Shown here piece after piece: positions 42,398-51,029 of a DNA stretch of 64,000 nucleotides. The DNA lies in the NCBI RefSeq assembly GCF_010550245.1, contig NZ_JAAGLU010000001.1, positions 248,001 to 312,000 of the forward strand. The letters run 5' to 3'. The notes beneath the pieces are model-generated. The model was not told the origin of the DNA. It did no database searches and was given only the letters and a program-made list of their open reading frames with translations. This DNA comes from Streptomyces sp. SID12501 (GTDB lineage: Bacteria > Actinomycetota > Actinomycetes > Streptomycetales > Streptomycetaceae). Position numbers and translations under genes: made by a program. Numbering within the stretch: position 1 is the stretch's first letter; every line of letters starts with the position of its first letter.

Positions 42398-42694
42398 CTA
42401 TCCCCCCGCTGTGGAGCGCTGGACGGCCGGGGAGGCGTGCCCGGTGAAATGGTCCCCGTGCGCCCATCCGGCCTGCTCCCGGAGGTAGGCGACCAGGCTG
42501 GTGCGGAGATAGCGTTCGGCGGCGTGCACGGCCTCACGCGCGCACCGTTTCCCCATCAGCACGCACAGGGTGTAGCCCGAGTCCTCGAAACTGTCCCGTG
42601 CCGAACGGTCGGACGGGGCCGCGAGCATGACGCGCTCCCACGCCCGGTATCTGTTCAGCTGCCGGGCGACCTCGGCTTTGGCGGGCAACAGCAT
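42398..42694 (-). CDS. DUF5133 family small protein
   Basis: A 98-residue Streptomyces-type protein: [52 protein letters not shown] and a helical [13 protein letters not shown]. The [18 protein letters not shown] core is the DUF5133 signature. There are no catalytic motifs; the function is unknown. GGAAGGGG lies nine bases upstream of the ATG. It is divergent from the ATPase-like gene at 42946, with 250 bases between them. Confidence 0.8.
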   Translation of the reverse strand: MLLPAKAEVARQLNRYRAWERVMLAAPSDRSARDSFEDSGYTLCVLMGKRCAREAVHAAERYLRTSLVAYLREQAGWAHGDHFTGHASPAVQRSTAGG

Positions 42695-42945
42695 GGCGCT
42701 GGTCCCCTTCCTCGTGACTCACTGCTTCTGCGCTTCTACGGCGAGACCTTCACTCATGGTGCACGTGCGACGACCCAGCGTCCTGTTGGAACTTCAACCA
42801 TCGCTGGTGGTGCTCGTGTTGCACGAATGGACCAGCCCTCCCACTCTGGAGTGACTCGGAAGCGAACAGCGCTCACGCTTCGCGTTCGGGGCCCGGCCCC
42901 GCAGAGCGCGGAGGAACGTGGGTCCGCCGTGAGGAGCCAACGAAG

Positions 42946-43449
42946 ATGAAGACCGCAGAGTCCCGCTACTACCACCTCGACGTGGAGGTCTGTCCCGAAC
43001 GGGTCGGGCAGGTGGGCCGCATCCTGTCAGCCCACCTCCGGCTGTGGGACCTGGAGCACCTCGCCGGATCCGTCTGTCACGGCATCGAAGCGCTGTTGCG
43101 CGCCATCGACGAGCACGCGACCGACAAGCAGGCGGTGATCGAGATGTGGTGGAACGGCCAGCACCTCATCACCGCGATCGCCGAGAACGACCGTGACCTG
43201 CGCCTCGACCGGGAACTCGGCAACTGCCTGGCGCGGATCGCCGCGGTGAGCGACGGCTGGGGCTGCTGTGTCATTGGCACCGGTGCCAAGGTCATCTGGT
43301 TCTCGCGCCGGGCCCGCGCCTGCGAAGGCTTCCCGCTGTTCCCGGCCCCGCCCGGACCGACCCTGCGGGAGGTGCGCCAACTGCCCCGAGGGGGCCCGGC
43401 CTTCGCCGGTCCGGAGAACAGGGCGCCGGGCGTTCTTGCGAACGCGTAA
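42946..43449 (+). CDS. ATP-binding regulatory protein (HATPase-like, anti-sigma type)
   Basis: A 167-residue protein resembling the GHKL ATPase regulators (RsbW/SpoIIAB-like) that are numerous in Streptomyces. The N-terminal part reads YYHLDVEVCPERVGQVGRILSAHLRLWDLEHL, then VCHGIEALLRAIDEH in the place of the N box, and IAAVSDGWGCCVIGTGAKVIWF near the ATP lid. The classic DxGxG motif is weak (ENDRDLRLD), so kinase activity is doubtful. The Pro-rich C-terminal tail is unstructured. GAGGAG lies about nine bases before the ATG. Confidence 0.65.
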   Translation: MKTAESRYYHLDVEVCPERVGQVGRILSAHLRLWDLEHLAGSVCHGIEALLRAIDEHATDKQAVIEMWWNGQHLITAIAENDRDLRLDRELGNCLARIAAVSDGWGCCVIGTGAKVIWFSRRARACEGFPLFPAPPGPTLREVRQLPRGGPAFAGPENRAPGVLANA

Positions 43450-43529
43450 GGACGGTACTTCCGGACTCTGTCCGGGCATAGTGGAGTTGTGTCCTGCTAC
43501 GGGGGCGGGGTGGGTACGGGGGGAACACC

Positions 43530-44042
43530 GTGTTCAGGTATGTCCACTACGAAGTGACGTGCGCGATCCTCGCGGTCTGCGCGACGGCGGTGAGCGCGGG
43601 TGTGGTTTTCGGGGTGAAGGGTGCCCCCGAGGCGCCGCGAGGTGTCGCGCATGAGGTCGCCTTCGGTCTGCTCACCCTGGTGTGCGTCGCAGGGTTCGGG
43701 GTTCTCACCGTCTCCAGGCTGAAGTGGTTCGGTGAAGGGCGGGACTTCGACAAGGCGGTACCGCTGGAGGAGACCGGCGCTGCCTTGCCGACGCGGGGCG
43801 AGCAGTACCGCAACTGCCTCAACGTGTACCTCTTCGTCGTCCTGGTGACATGCGCGCTGGGCGGCGGGCTGTTGTGGGAGCGCGGCCTGGCAGTCTCGCC
43901 ACTGTTCTTCGCGTCGGCATGGCTGGCCCGCGGGTGGTGGGTCGCCCGCTGGGAGCGGTGCCACGGCCTGCTGCTCTGGACCGGCCGGGCCCGCGCCCGG
44001 CTTCCGGAAGGCGACGAGCACCTGTACTCGTCGGTCCGATAG
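43530..44042 (+). CDS. Hypothetical membrane protein
   Basis: A 170-residue protein with about four membrane helices (VTCAILAVCATAVSAGVVFGV, VAFGLLTLVCVAGFGVLTV, VYLFVVLVTCALGGGLLW and a final SPLFFASAWLARGWWV). A conserved-looking cytoplasmic loop, LKWFGEGRDFDKAVPLEETG, lies between helices 2 and 3. No family is recognised. It starts at GTG 43530, 80 bases after the ATPase-like gene, and converges on the VOC gene. Confidence 0.6.
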   Translation: MFRYVHYEVTCAILAVCATAVSAGVVFGVKGAPEAPRGVAHEVAFGLLTLVCVAGFGVLTVSRLKWFGEGRDFDKAVPLEETGAALPTRGEQYRNCLNVYLFVVLVTCALGGGLLWERGLAVSPLFFASAWLARGWWVARWERCHGLLLWTGRARARLPEGDEHLYSSVR

Positions 44043-44051
44043 CCGACCGGC

Positions 44052-44867
44052 TCAGCGCGGGAGACGTGAAGTCACTGTGAACTGCGCCCCGTCCGGGTCG
44101 CGCAGCACCGCCTCGTACGGCACGGAACCTGAGTCGTACCCCAGGACGCTGCCGCCGTTGTTCTGCGCGGTCTTGACGCAGGCCGCCACGTCCTCGACCG
44201 CGAAGTGGACCTGCCAGTGCGGCCGGATCGTGGGGTCGGGCGCCGCCTCCAGCGCTCCCGAGACGATGCGGGCCACGACGTCGCCCCGGCTGCGCAGCAC
44301 GACCTCGTTGCCCTCGTAGTGGACCTGGCAGCTGCCGGGCCGGTCCGAGGCCCACTCCAGGATCTCGCCGTAGAAGATGGCCGCGTCGAACGCGTCGCGG
44401 GTGTGCAGCCGTACGAACGTCGGCGCCGCCCGCCGCCAGGCCTCCCAGCCGGTGAGCAGCTCACCCTCCCAGATCCCGAAGACGGCCCCGTCGCGGTCGG
44501 CCAGCAGGGCTGCCCGGCCGGGCGGGAGGGAGAGCGGCCCGACCGCCGCCGTACCTCCGCGCTCACGGACCCGGGCGACCGCGTCGTCCGCGCTCGGCAC
44601 GGCGAAGTAAGGGGTCCAGGCGACCACCATCTGCCATACGGAGGCCACCGCGGCGATCCCCGCGACCGGCGTACCGTCCACCAGGGCGACCCGGAAGTGG
44701 TCGCCCAGGCGGGCCGAACGCCATCGCCAGCCCAGTACGGCGCTGTAGAACGCCTCGGTGGCAGGTGTGTCACGGCTGGTCAGACTCACCCAGCAAGGGG
44801 CGCCGAACACGGAACGGGTCGAGGAGACGACGTCCGTCGCGCCGCCGGGATGTGTCGGGTGGTTCAT
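44052..44867 (-). CDS. Two-module VOC-family protein
   Basis: A 271-residue protein with two VOC modules: APCWVSLTSRDTPATEAFYSAVLGWRWR for the first, and PTFVRLHTRDAFDAAIFYGEILEWA with a C-terminal VPYEAVLRDPDGAQFTVTSRLP for the second. This layout is common in Streptomyces hydroxylase/glyoxalase-like proteins such as the CFP-30B type. No substrate is evident. The start is ATG 44867. Confidence 0.82.
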   Translation of the reverse strand: MNHPTHPGGATDVVSSTRSVFGAPCWVSLTSRDTPATEAFYSAVLGWRWRSARLGDHFRVALVDGTPVAGIAAVASVWQMVVAWTPYFAVPSADDAVARVRERGGTAAVGPLSLPPGRAALLADRDGAVFGIWEGELLTGWEAWRRAAPTFVRLHTRDAFDAAIFYGEILEWASDRPGSCQVHYEGNEVVLRSRGDVVARIVSGALEAAPDPTIRPHWQVHFAVEDVAACVKTAQNNGGSVLGYDSGSVPYEAVLRDPDGAQFTVTSRLPR

Positions 44868-45147
44868 GGCACTCGTGTCCTGACTTCGTCGACCGGCAGG
44901 TACCGGTCGGGCACCAGTCTCCGACCGAACCCCGTCCCGGTGCCTGTCGAGTACCCCGATCGTGTCTTTCGGCACCTGGTGAGTGCCGCATTGGCGTATC
45001 GCGGAGAGGATTCCGAACCAGGGACGTCAGGGGGAAATGCCGGCCGGAATCCGTGCCGAACCGCAATTCGTCCCGGGCAGTCACGGACCCGCTCGGATTC
45101 CGGGCGGCGCACCGAACTCACAAGGCTTGTACGGAGTCTCCGGGCCC

Positions 45148-46008
45148 TCAGCAGGCGTCCGCGAGCATTTCCTCATGCCGTGTCCGGCTCCTCCCAGAGT
45201 GTTCGACGGACGGTTCGATGGACGATTCCTCGTCGAGCTCCTCGCGGATGCGTGCGCAGCAGGTGCTGAGCAGCCGGGAGACGTGCATCTGCGAAATGCC
45301 GAGTTGCGACGCGATCCGGCTCTGGGTCATCCCGCCGAAGAACCGCAGGTAGAGGATGGTCCGCTCGCGTTCGGGCAGAGCCCGCAGACAGGGGCTGACG
45401 GCAGTGCGGTCGACGATGAGGTCGAAGCCGGGGTCGGTTCTTCCGACGGTGTCCGTGAGCGCGTACCCGTCGGTGCGCGGCAGCTCCGCCTCCAGCGACA
45501 GCACGGAGAAGCAGTCCAGGGCCTCCATGCCGGTACGCACCTCGCTCTCGCTCAGTTGCGCGTAGGCGGCGATCTCGGTGACGGTCGGTGGCCGTCCCGA
45601 GACGGTGGCGGACAGTTCCCGGGAGGCGGAACGGACCCGATTGCGCAGGTCCTGGACCCGGCGCGGCACATGCAGCGCCCACAGATGGTCGCGGAAGTGG
45701 CGCTTGATCTCACCGGTGACGGTCGGCACGGCGTAGGCCTCGAAGGCGGCGCCGCGCTCGGGGTCGTAGTGGTCGACAGCCTTGACGAGTCCGACGGCCG
45801 CGACCTGGTAGAGATCCTCCAGGGCCTCGCCGCGCCCCCGGAAACGGACCGCGATCCGCTCCGACATGGGCAACCAGGCCCGTACGACGTCGTCCCGGAG
45901 GGCCTGGCGTTCCGGTCCTTCGGGCAGTCGGGCGAGCCGCTCGAAGGCGGCGGTCGTGTCGGGGGCGTCGTCGTGCGGATGTTGCTTCGTTCTGGTGGCG
46001 ACAAGCAT
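45148..46008 (-). CDS. RNA polymerase sigma factor, SigB/SigF/SigG subfamily
   Basis: A 286-residue group 3 sigma factor. Region 2 reads RDDVVRAWLPMSERIAVRFRGRGEALEDLYQVAAVGLVKAVDHYDPERGAAFEAYAVPTVTGEIKRHFRDHLWALHVPRRVQDL, with region 3 around RPPTVTEIAAYAQLSESEVRTGMEAL, and region 4 ends in the helix-turn-helix FGGMTQSRIASQLGISQMHVSRLL. Relatives control stress and differentiation genes and are held by RsbW-like anti-sigma factors; none is directly adjacent. ATG 46008 has GGAAGGTG six bases upstream. Confidence 0.93.
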   Translation of the reverse strand: MLVATRTKQHPHDDAPDTTAAFERLARLPEGPERQALRDDVVRAWLPMSERIAVRFRGRGEALEDLYQVAAVGLVKAVDHYDPERGAAFEAYAVPTVTGEIKRHFRDHLWALHVPRRVQDLRNRVRSASRELSATVSGRPPTVTEIAAYAQLSESEVRTGMEALDCFSVLSLEAELPRTDGYALTDTVGRTDPGFDLIVDRTAVSPCLRALPERERTILYLRFFGGMTQSRIASQLGISQMHVSRLLSTCCARIREELDEESSIEPSVEHSGRSRTRHEEMLADAC

Positions 46009-46231
46009 CGCGCGCACCTTCCTCGCACTGGTGCTGGACGGACAGACACCGGGGGAGGGTGCGCTCACGGACCGGACGAAGGTCGCCGAGACCCGGCGAA
46101 CCGGCTCCCACGGGCGTGCCTCCAGTCCGAAGCACTACCTGACGAATTCCCGCTCCAGGTGACATGGAAACAAATCGACATAAGAAGTGACTCGCTGTTT
46201 CCCGTCGGTCGCCACGTGAATTCACCACATG

Positions 46232-46252
46232 GAACATGCTGCATGCATGTTC
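46232..46252. promoter_or_regulatory. Inverted repeat GAACATGC-N5-GCATGTTC
   Basis: A perfect 8-base inverted repeat with a 5-base centre (GAACATGC, TGCAT, GCATGTTC), about 225 bases upstream of the sigma factor start. Its form fits a dimeric regulator site for the sigma gene; nothing identifies the protein. Confidence 0.5.
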
Positions 46253-46368
46253 TTGGCTCCTTCATTCCCTCCTCATGGTTCTTTGCCTCTGACACAGAGC
46301 TGATCTCGATGTGTGGAACCAGTGACCTTCGCGGACGAACCGGCCGACGCGCTTCTCGGAGTGCGGCG

Positions 46369-46452
46369 GCTGATCAGGCCCTGGCGGCGGTCGGCCTCAC
46401 CGACGCGGCCGACCGGCTCGCGAAGACGTACTCCGGTGGCATGGTGCGCCGG
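46369..46452 (+). pseudogene. Remnant of DrrA-like ABC transporter ATPase
   Basis: The plus-strand frame encodes ADQALAAVGLTDAADRLAKT followed by YSGGMVRR. This is the helical segment and signature motif (YSGGMRRRL) of daunorubicin-type (DrrA) ABC ATPases. Walker A upstream and Walker B downstream are missing, and the downstream sequence shifts frame, so this is a decayed fragment of about 28 codons. Confidence 0.65.
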
Positions 46453-46686
46453 CCTCCTCGCTCCTCGGCAGGCCGGCCCGCTGAACGCGGGTCGCGGCCA
46501 AGTACCGGAACGTGATGTGCGGCACGCGCCCACCTGGTGTGGGGCGGCCCTTCGCCGGATTTCCGCTGCACACCGCTTGATCAGTGATCAAGGGGACGAA
46601 TTCGCTGGCCACAGCGCATTCCGCTCATTTGACTGTGCGCCGGGCGCAAGGATAGGAAGCAGCCATCCGAGGTCGAGAGGTGGACT

Positions 46687-47244
46687 GTGCACGAGCCGAA
46701 CGTGGTCGGGGACTGGCACGAGTACGACGAGCATGCCGGCCTGCGTGTCCGCGTCCACCGGCTGGTTGCGGCCGAACCTCCGCGCGGGCGCGACGACGCG
46801 GCCGAGGGACTGACCTACTTCAGCCTCCGGGTGACGGTCGAGAACCGTGGCGACCGGCGTTTCGGCGTCCACCTGGAGGACGGCCAGATCGACATCCGGC
46901 TCGGCCCCGACGGCGAGGGCGCCTTCATCGACTGGCGGAACTCGCAGTTCATCGAGGGCTTCGACGTCCATCCGCTGCGCCGCGCCACGGCCGTCCTGTA
47001 CGCGGCCGGCCCGGAAGCGTCCCTCGCGCAGGTGGACGTACAGATCCAGCTGCGGGTCGAGGAGGAGTGGGCCGCCCGGCACCTGTGGGTGGGCGGGATC
47101 GGCCTGCCCGAGGACTTCACCGGCGCCGGCGCGCACCACGGAACGGCCCGGGACGGGGTGGCCCACCAGGTGAGCGACTTCCTCAAGGAGCAGCGGGACC
47201 TGAGGGAGCAGCGGGACCAGAAGGGCCAGACGGAACCCACCTGA
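46687..47244 (+). CDS. Hypothetical beta-sandwich-like protein
   Basis: A 185-residue protein starting at GTG 46687. The body alternates strands in an immunoglobulin-like manner (HAGLRVRVHRLVA, LTYFSLRVTVENRGDRRFGVHLEDGQIDIRL, QVDVQIQLRVEEEW), which is reminiscent of secreted DUF4352 domains, but it has no signal peptide. The C-terminus has a short charged repeat (EQRDLREQRDQ). No assigned family. It is convergent with hemC. Confidence 0.6.
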   Translation: MHEPNVVGDWHEYDEHAGLRVRVHRLVAAEPPRGRDDAAEGLTYFSLRVTVENRGDRRFGVHLEDGQIDIRLGPDGEGAFIDWRNSQFIEGFDVHPLRRATAVLYAAGPEASLAQVDVQIQLRVEEEWAARHLWVGGIGLPEDFTGAGAHHGTARDGVAHQVSDFLKEQRDLREQRDQKGQTEPT

Positions 47245-47316
47245 GCGGCCTACCGACCCGAACCGGCGTGCTGACAACGCTTCCGCCGGACGGGCTCGGC
47301 TTCCGTTCCCCGGTCC

Positions 47317-48252
47317 TCAGTGCGCGATGTTGTCGATCAGCTCGCGCGCGCCCTGCCGCAGCAGCGCCACCGCCACGGACGTGCCGAGCGTGGCCGGGTC
47401 GAGGCGGCCCGCCCATTCGTGGGCGTTGAGCTGGACCTTGCCGTCGGGAGTGAACACGCAGGCGCGCAGGGAGAGTTCACCGTTGCGCGACACCGTCGCG
47501 TACCCGGCGATCGGGCTGTTGCAGTGCCCCTGGAGAACGTGCAGGAACATGCGTTCGGCCGTCGCCTCCCGATGCGTGTCCGGGTCGCCGAGGCCGCTGA
47601 CCGCGTCGATCAACTCGGTGTCGCCCTCACGGCACTGGAGGGCGAGGATGCCCGCGCCGATCGGCGGCATCATCGTCTCGGGGGAGAGGATCTCGCTTAC
47701 CATGTCCATCCGGCCGATGCGCTCCAGTCCGGACACGGCGAGGAGCAGCGCGTCCGCCTCACCGGCCGCGAGCTTCTCCAGCCGCCGGTTGGCGTTGCCG
47801 CGGAACGGCACGCACTCCAGATGCGGGTGGGACGCGGCCAGTTGGGCGATCCGGCGCACCGAGGACGTACCGATCCGGGTGCCGTCCGGCAGCTCGTCGA
47901 GGGTGCGGCCACCGGGGTGGATCAGGGCGTCACGGATGTCGTCCCGCCTGAGGAACGCGGCGAACATCGTGCCCGCGGGGAGCGGCCGGTCGGCCGGCAC
48001 GTCCTTGACGCAGTGCACCGCCAGATCGGCCTCACCGGCCAGCAGCGCGGCGTCGACCTCCTTGGTGAACGCCCCCTTGCCCTCGACCTGGGACAGATCG
48101 CCCATCCACTTGTCGCCGGTCGTCTTCACGGGGACGACCTCGGTGCGCACCCGCGGATGTACGACGGCCAGTTCGGCGCGTACCCGTTCCACCTGGGCCA
48201 GTGCCATGGGCGAGTCGCGGGAGACGATACGGATCATTTCAGGGACGGACAT
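47317..48252 (-). CDS. hemC: Hydroxymethylbilane synthase (porphobilinogen deaminase)
   Basis: A 311-residue enzyme that polymerises four porphobilinogen units in tetrapyrrole synthesis. Family motifs are [47 protein letters not shown] (catalytic Asp), [23 protein letters not shown] and the dipyrromethane-cofactor Cys in [11 protein letters not shown]. It stands alone, away from other heme genes; in Streptomyces the housekeeping hemC normally sits with hemA and hemD, so this may be a second copy. The start is ATG 48252. Confidence 0.9.
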   Translation of the reverse strand: MSVPEMIRIVSRDSPMALAQVERVRAELAVVHPRVRTEVVPVKTTGDKWMGDLSQVEGKGAFTKEVDAALLAGEADLAVHCVKDVPADRPLPAGTMFAAFLRRDDIRDALIHPGGRTLDELPDGTRIGTSSVRRIAQLAASHPHLECVPFRGNANRRLEKLAAGEADALLLAVSGLERIGRMDMVSEILSPETMMPPIGAGILALQCREGDTELIDAVSGLGDPDTHREATAERMFLHVLQGHCNSPIAGYATVSRNGELSLRACVFTPDGKVQLNAHEWAGRLDPATLGTSVAVALLRQGARELIDNIAH

Positions 48253-48334
48253 GCCGACACGATAGACCCTCCGGGCGGCCCTCTCGGTCCGAACCGGTCG
48301 CTTCGCCCGGGGAGTTCCCACCCGGCGCGGAGAC

Positions 48335-48377
48335 CGTCAGGTGCCCCGCCGCCGGGCCCACGGCGGGGCACCTGACG
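48335..48377. repeat. Perfect 17-bp hairpin upstream of hemC
   Basis: CGTCAGGTGCCCCGCCG (48335-48351) and its exact complement (48361-48377) form a perfect stem with a 9-base loop, 83 bases upstream of the hemC ATG. It could be a terminator for either direction or part of the hemC leader. Confidence 0.6.
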
Positions 48378-48630
48378 GCCCGCAGGGCAGGAAGGACACG
48401 GAGGCGAAGTCAGTACCGCGGCCCCGGCACCGATGCCCCCACGACGACCCGGAACCCGTTCCCGAAGGGCAGCGGCACCCCGCCGAACGGGTGGTCGTCC
48501 GGGCCGGTACGACGCCTGCCATCGCGCTGGGCACCGCCGTACCGATGGACCGCATCAACGTGTTGAGGCTGCACGGCAGGGCGGTGTACGGGGTCCACGA
48601 GCTGCCCGTCGAGTGGTGACCGTGAGGCCA

Positions 48631-48669
48631 CGGGCGGGGCCGGGGGAGCTGTCTCCCGGGCCCGCCCGC
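48631..48669 (-). terminator. Terminator of alcohol dehydrogenase gene
   Basis: CGGGCGGGGCCGGGGGAG (48631-48648) pairs, with one bulge or mismatch, with CTCCCGGGCCCGCCCG (48653-48668) ten bases past the minus-strand dehydrogenase stop. Confidence 0.65.
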
Positions 48670-48678
48670 TTGCCTGTC

Positions 48679-49713
48679 CTACTCGTCGAAGGTGACGACG
48701 ACCTTCTCGGCGGCTCCGGGGGTGAGGGCCAGGTCGAAGGCGGTGTCGACGTCGGCGAAGGGGATGCGGTGGCTGATGAGCTTGGCGAAGGTCTCGTGGT
48801 GTTCGACGAGTTCGGGGGTGACCTCGAAGATCTCGGTGGGGTAGCCCTGGGAGGCGATCAGGGTGAGCTCGCTGCGGAGCATGCCGCCGAGGTCGATCTG
48901 GTCCGACTTCTTCTGTACGGCGACCATGACGAGCTTGGCGCCCCACTTGGCGGAGTCGACGGTGGTGTTGAAGACGGCGGCGACGCCGGCGGCGTCGATG
49001 TAGATGTCGGTGCCGGGGCGGGGCTGGCCGAGAGCGTTGGCGGCCTGGCCGTGGAGTTCCGTCAAGCGCTCCGTCACGTTCTCGGTGCGGGAGTTGATGA
49101 CGGCGTCGGCGCCGACGGCCAGGGCGGTCTCGAGGCGCTCGGGGATCACGTCGGCGACGACGACGTGCTTGACGCCACGCAGCTTGAGCCAGATGGTGGC
49201 GCCGAGGCCGATGGGGCCGGCACCGAAGACGACGACGGTGTCCTCGGAGGTGGCTTCGGAGCGGTTGACGCAGTGCCGGGCGACCGCCATGGGCTCGTTC
49301 AGTGAGGCGACCTCGAAGGGGACGGTGTCGGGGAAGACGGCGACCGTCCTGCCGACCTCGCAGTCGTCGAGGAGCAGGTACTGGCTCATCGCGCCGTGTG
49401 CGCCGCCGCAGCCGATGATGCCCGACGACACGCCCTGCGGGTTCACGACGACGCGGTCTCCGACCTTCAAGTCCCTTACCTCCGCGCCGAGTTCGATGAT
49501 CTCACCGGCTGGCTCGTGGCCCAGCGGGATGGCGCGCATGGTGCCGTCGGCGGTCGGCATGCCGCCGAGGTGCAGGAAGAAGGTGTCGGTGCCGCAGATG
49601 CCGCAGGCACGGACACGCATGAGGGCGTCCTTGGGGCCGGGTACGGGGCGTTCGACGTCGACGACCTCGACCTTGTCCTTCGCGGTGTGTACGGACTTCA
49701 TCGTGGTGGCCAT
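48679..49713 (-). CDS. Zinc-dependent alcohol dehydrogenase (MDR family)
   Basis: A 344-residue medium-chain dehydrogenase. The catalytic zinc ligands are Cys in RACGICGTD and His/Glu in PLGHEPAGEI. The nucleotide-binding motif is VVVFGAGPIGLGATIW with an acidic end in VVVADVIPERL. The usual four-Cys structural zinc lobe is missing: the segment NPQGVSSGIIGCGGAHGAMSQYLLLDD has a single Cys, so it probably has only one zinc. AAGGCGAG precedes the ATG. The substrate is unknown; polyol or threonine-type dehydrogenases look similar. Confidence 0.88.
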   Translation of the reverse strand: MATTMKSVHTAKDKVEVVDVERPVPGPKDALMRVRACGICGTDTFFLHLGGMPTADGTMRAIPLGHEPAGEIIELGAEVRDLKVGDRVVVNPQGVSSGIIGCGGAHGAMSQYLLLDDCEVGRTVAVFPDTVPFEVASLNEPMAVARHCVNRSEATSEDTVVVFGAGPIGLGATIWLKLRGVKHVVVADVIPERLETALAVGADAVINSRTENVTERLTELHGQAANALGQPRPGTDIYIDAAGVAAVFNTTVDSAKWGAKLVMVAVQKKSDQIDLGGMLRSELTLIASQGYPTEIFEVTPELVEHHETFAKLISHRIPFADVDTAFDLALTPGAAEKVVVTFDE

Positions 49714-49946
49714 GAGTAACTCGCCTTCTGAGTATCGGAGTCGGGGTTCTTGCGTGTGGGGGCTCTGTGGGTGGCCGGTGGCCGGACCACGGTCGGTGTC
49801 CGGGCCGGCGTCGATCCGGATGCCGGGGGCGCCGTTTACCCTGGGTGATCGCGTCGGCCCGGATGCCCTGGTTCCGGGACCTCACGTCCGGGTTCCGGGC
49901 ACCTGGGCGTCTCGCGTTGCTTGTCCGCTTCATGAGACATGAGTGC

Positions 49947-50870
49947 TCATCCCGCAGCCTTCAGGGCGCGCAGCACGGCGTCGGCCATACCGCGCTCACC
50001 TCGCTCGTTGGGGTGAACCGGGGCCGCGTCCGCGGCCGGCATCAGGGGCTCGATCCAGCGGATCTCCCGAGCCGCGCAGGCGTCACGCCCGACGGACGGC
50101 CCGTAGGTGTCGACGTACACCGCTCCGGCGGCCTCGGCCCGCTTCCGCAGGGTGCTGTTGAGCTGCCGCTCCTTGGCGTCGAGGAACCGGACGTCCCCGG
50201 GAGCGAGGGTCATGTCGTCGTCGCAGCGCTTCCCCTCCGACGGCAGGATCGCCGGATAGCCGACGACGTACACCTCGGCCCGCGGTGCCCGGCGCTTCAC
50301 CTCGGCGAGCGCGCCGGTCAGCCGCTCGCCGGCCGCGTCGATCCGCCGGGCCACCTTGTCGGTGCCGTCGGAGACGTACTCCCCGTGACAGGGCGCGTCG
50401 TTCCCGGTGAACCTGCCGCTACCGGTCAGCCGGTAGACGACGCCCTTATTGACGCACTCCTGGACCGTGGCGGCGAAACCGATGTCGTTGCCGCCCACGC
50501 CGATCGTGACCAGCCCGGTCCTCGCCGTGAGCGCGGACAGCTGGGCCGGGTTGACGCCGTTGTCCGTGGACTGGGTCGAGGAGAGGTCGGCGATCTTCGC
50601 GCCGCTGCAACTCATGTCGCGGAAGTCGGCCGTGTCCAGGGCCAGTTGCCGCGCGACCAGAGAGGGGTAGTTCCGGTCGGAACGGTCACAGCCCACGGGG
50701 GTGGTGGCCTGGGTGGGAATCCCCGGGCCGGAGGTGTAGGAGTCGCCCAGCGCCACGTACGGGCCCTGTGGCGGCGCCGAATCGTCGTCGCCGCGTCCGA
50801 CGGTGATCACGGTGACCAGCACGCCGCACGCGACCGCCCCGGCCAGTCCGGCTCGTACGTAGGTCCTCAT
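49947..50870 (-). CDS. Secreted SGNH/GDSL hydrolase
   Basis: A 307-residue esterase/lipase-like enzyme exported by an N-terminal hydrophobic segment (YVRAGLAGAVACGVLVTVITV). Block I is PYVALGDSYTSGPGI (nucleophile Ser), block III GVGGNDIGF (Gly, Asn), and block V has the catalytic His in APVHPNERGERG; several Cys suggest disulfides. It resembles the Streptomyces secreted lipase group. ATG 50870 is used; an in-frame upstream start at 50915 is less likely. The 3' neighbour is the alcohol dehydrogenase, 233 bases away. Confidence 0.88.
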   Translation of the reverse strand: MRTYVRAGLAGAVACGVLVTVITVGRGDDDSAPPQGPYVALGDSYTSGPGIPTQATTPVGCDRSDRNYPSLVARQLALDTADFRDMSCSGAKIADLSSTQSTDNGVNPAQLSALTARTGLVTIGVGGNDIGFAATVQECVNKGVVYRLTGSGRFTGNDAPCHGEYVSDGTDKVARRIDAAGERLTGALAEVKRRAPRAEVYVVGYPAILPSEGKRCDDDMTLAPGDVRFLDAKERQLNSTLRKRAEAAGAVYVDTYGPSVGRDACAAREIRWIEPLMPAADAAPVHPNERGERGMADAVLRALKAAG

Positions 50871-51029
50871 AGGGGTGTCCTGCCTTCCGTCTCCTGAGGC
50901 CGGCCGGGCCGGCACTGCTCGCTTCGGGGGGCACGTGGCCCGGGGGACGGTGGTGGGCGGTGGGCGGGACGGTCTCGGTGGCGCTGTCGGCCTCGTACGC
51001 CGGGGAGTGGGCCGGGGGCTGCCCAGTGG

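Larger units (their letters stand above)
46009..46686. other. Long non-coding region with ABC-ATPase remnant and palindrome
   Basis: This is a 678-base stretch between the sigma factor (minus) and the hypothetical gene at 46687 (plus). It should hold the sigma promoter. It contains a perfect palindrome at 46232-46252 and the decayed ABC-ATPase fragment at about 46369-46452. Locally AT-richer sequence surrounds 46180-46320. I recognise nothing else in it. Confidence 0.6.
48253..48678. other. Intergenic region with large hairpins and ambiguous short frames
   Basis: This is a 426-base stretch between hemC and the alcohol dehydrogenase, both on the minus strand. It contains a 17-base-pair hairpin (48335-48377) and the dehydrogenase terminator (48631-48669). 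Two short frames of good codon bias compete: plus-strand 48341-48619, ending ...RAVYGVHELPVEW, and a minus-strand frame ending ...PLPFGNGFRVVVGASVPGPRY near 48413. I cannot identify either, and one may be a gene remnant. Confidence 0.45.

Noticed and set aside
41845..42537. N-terminal extension of the acyl-CoA ligase frame
   Set aside because: The extension has no ligase similarity and overlaps the glgB remnant in another frame; 41844 has CAGGAG.
44983..46515. 510-codon plus-strand frame over the sigma factor gene
   Set aside because: Most of it is antisense to the sigma factor. Only its last part, after the sigma start, carries the ABC-ATPase remnant, which is reported separately.
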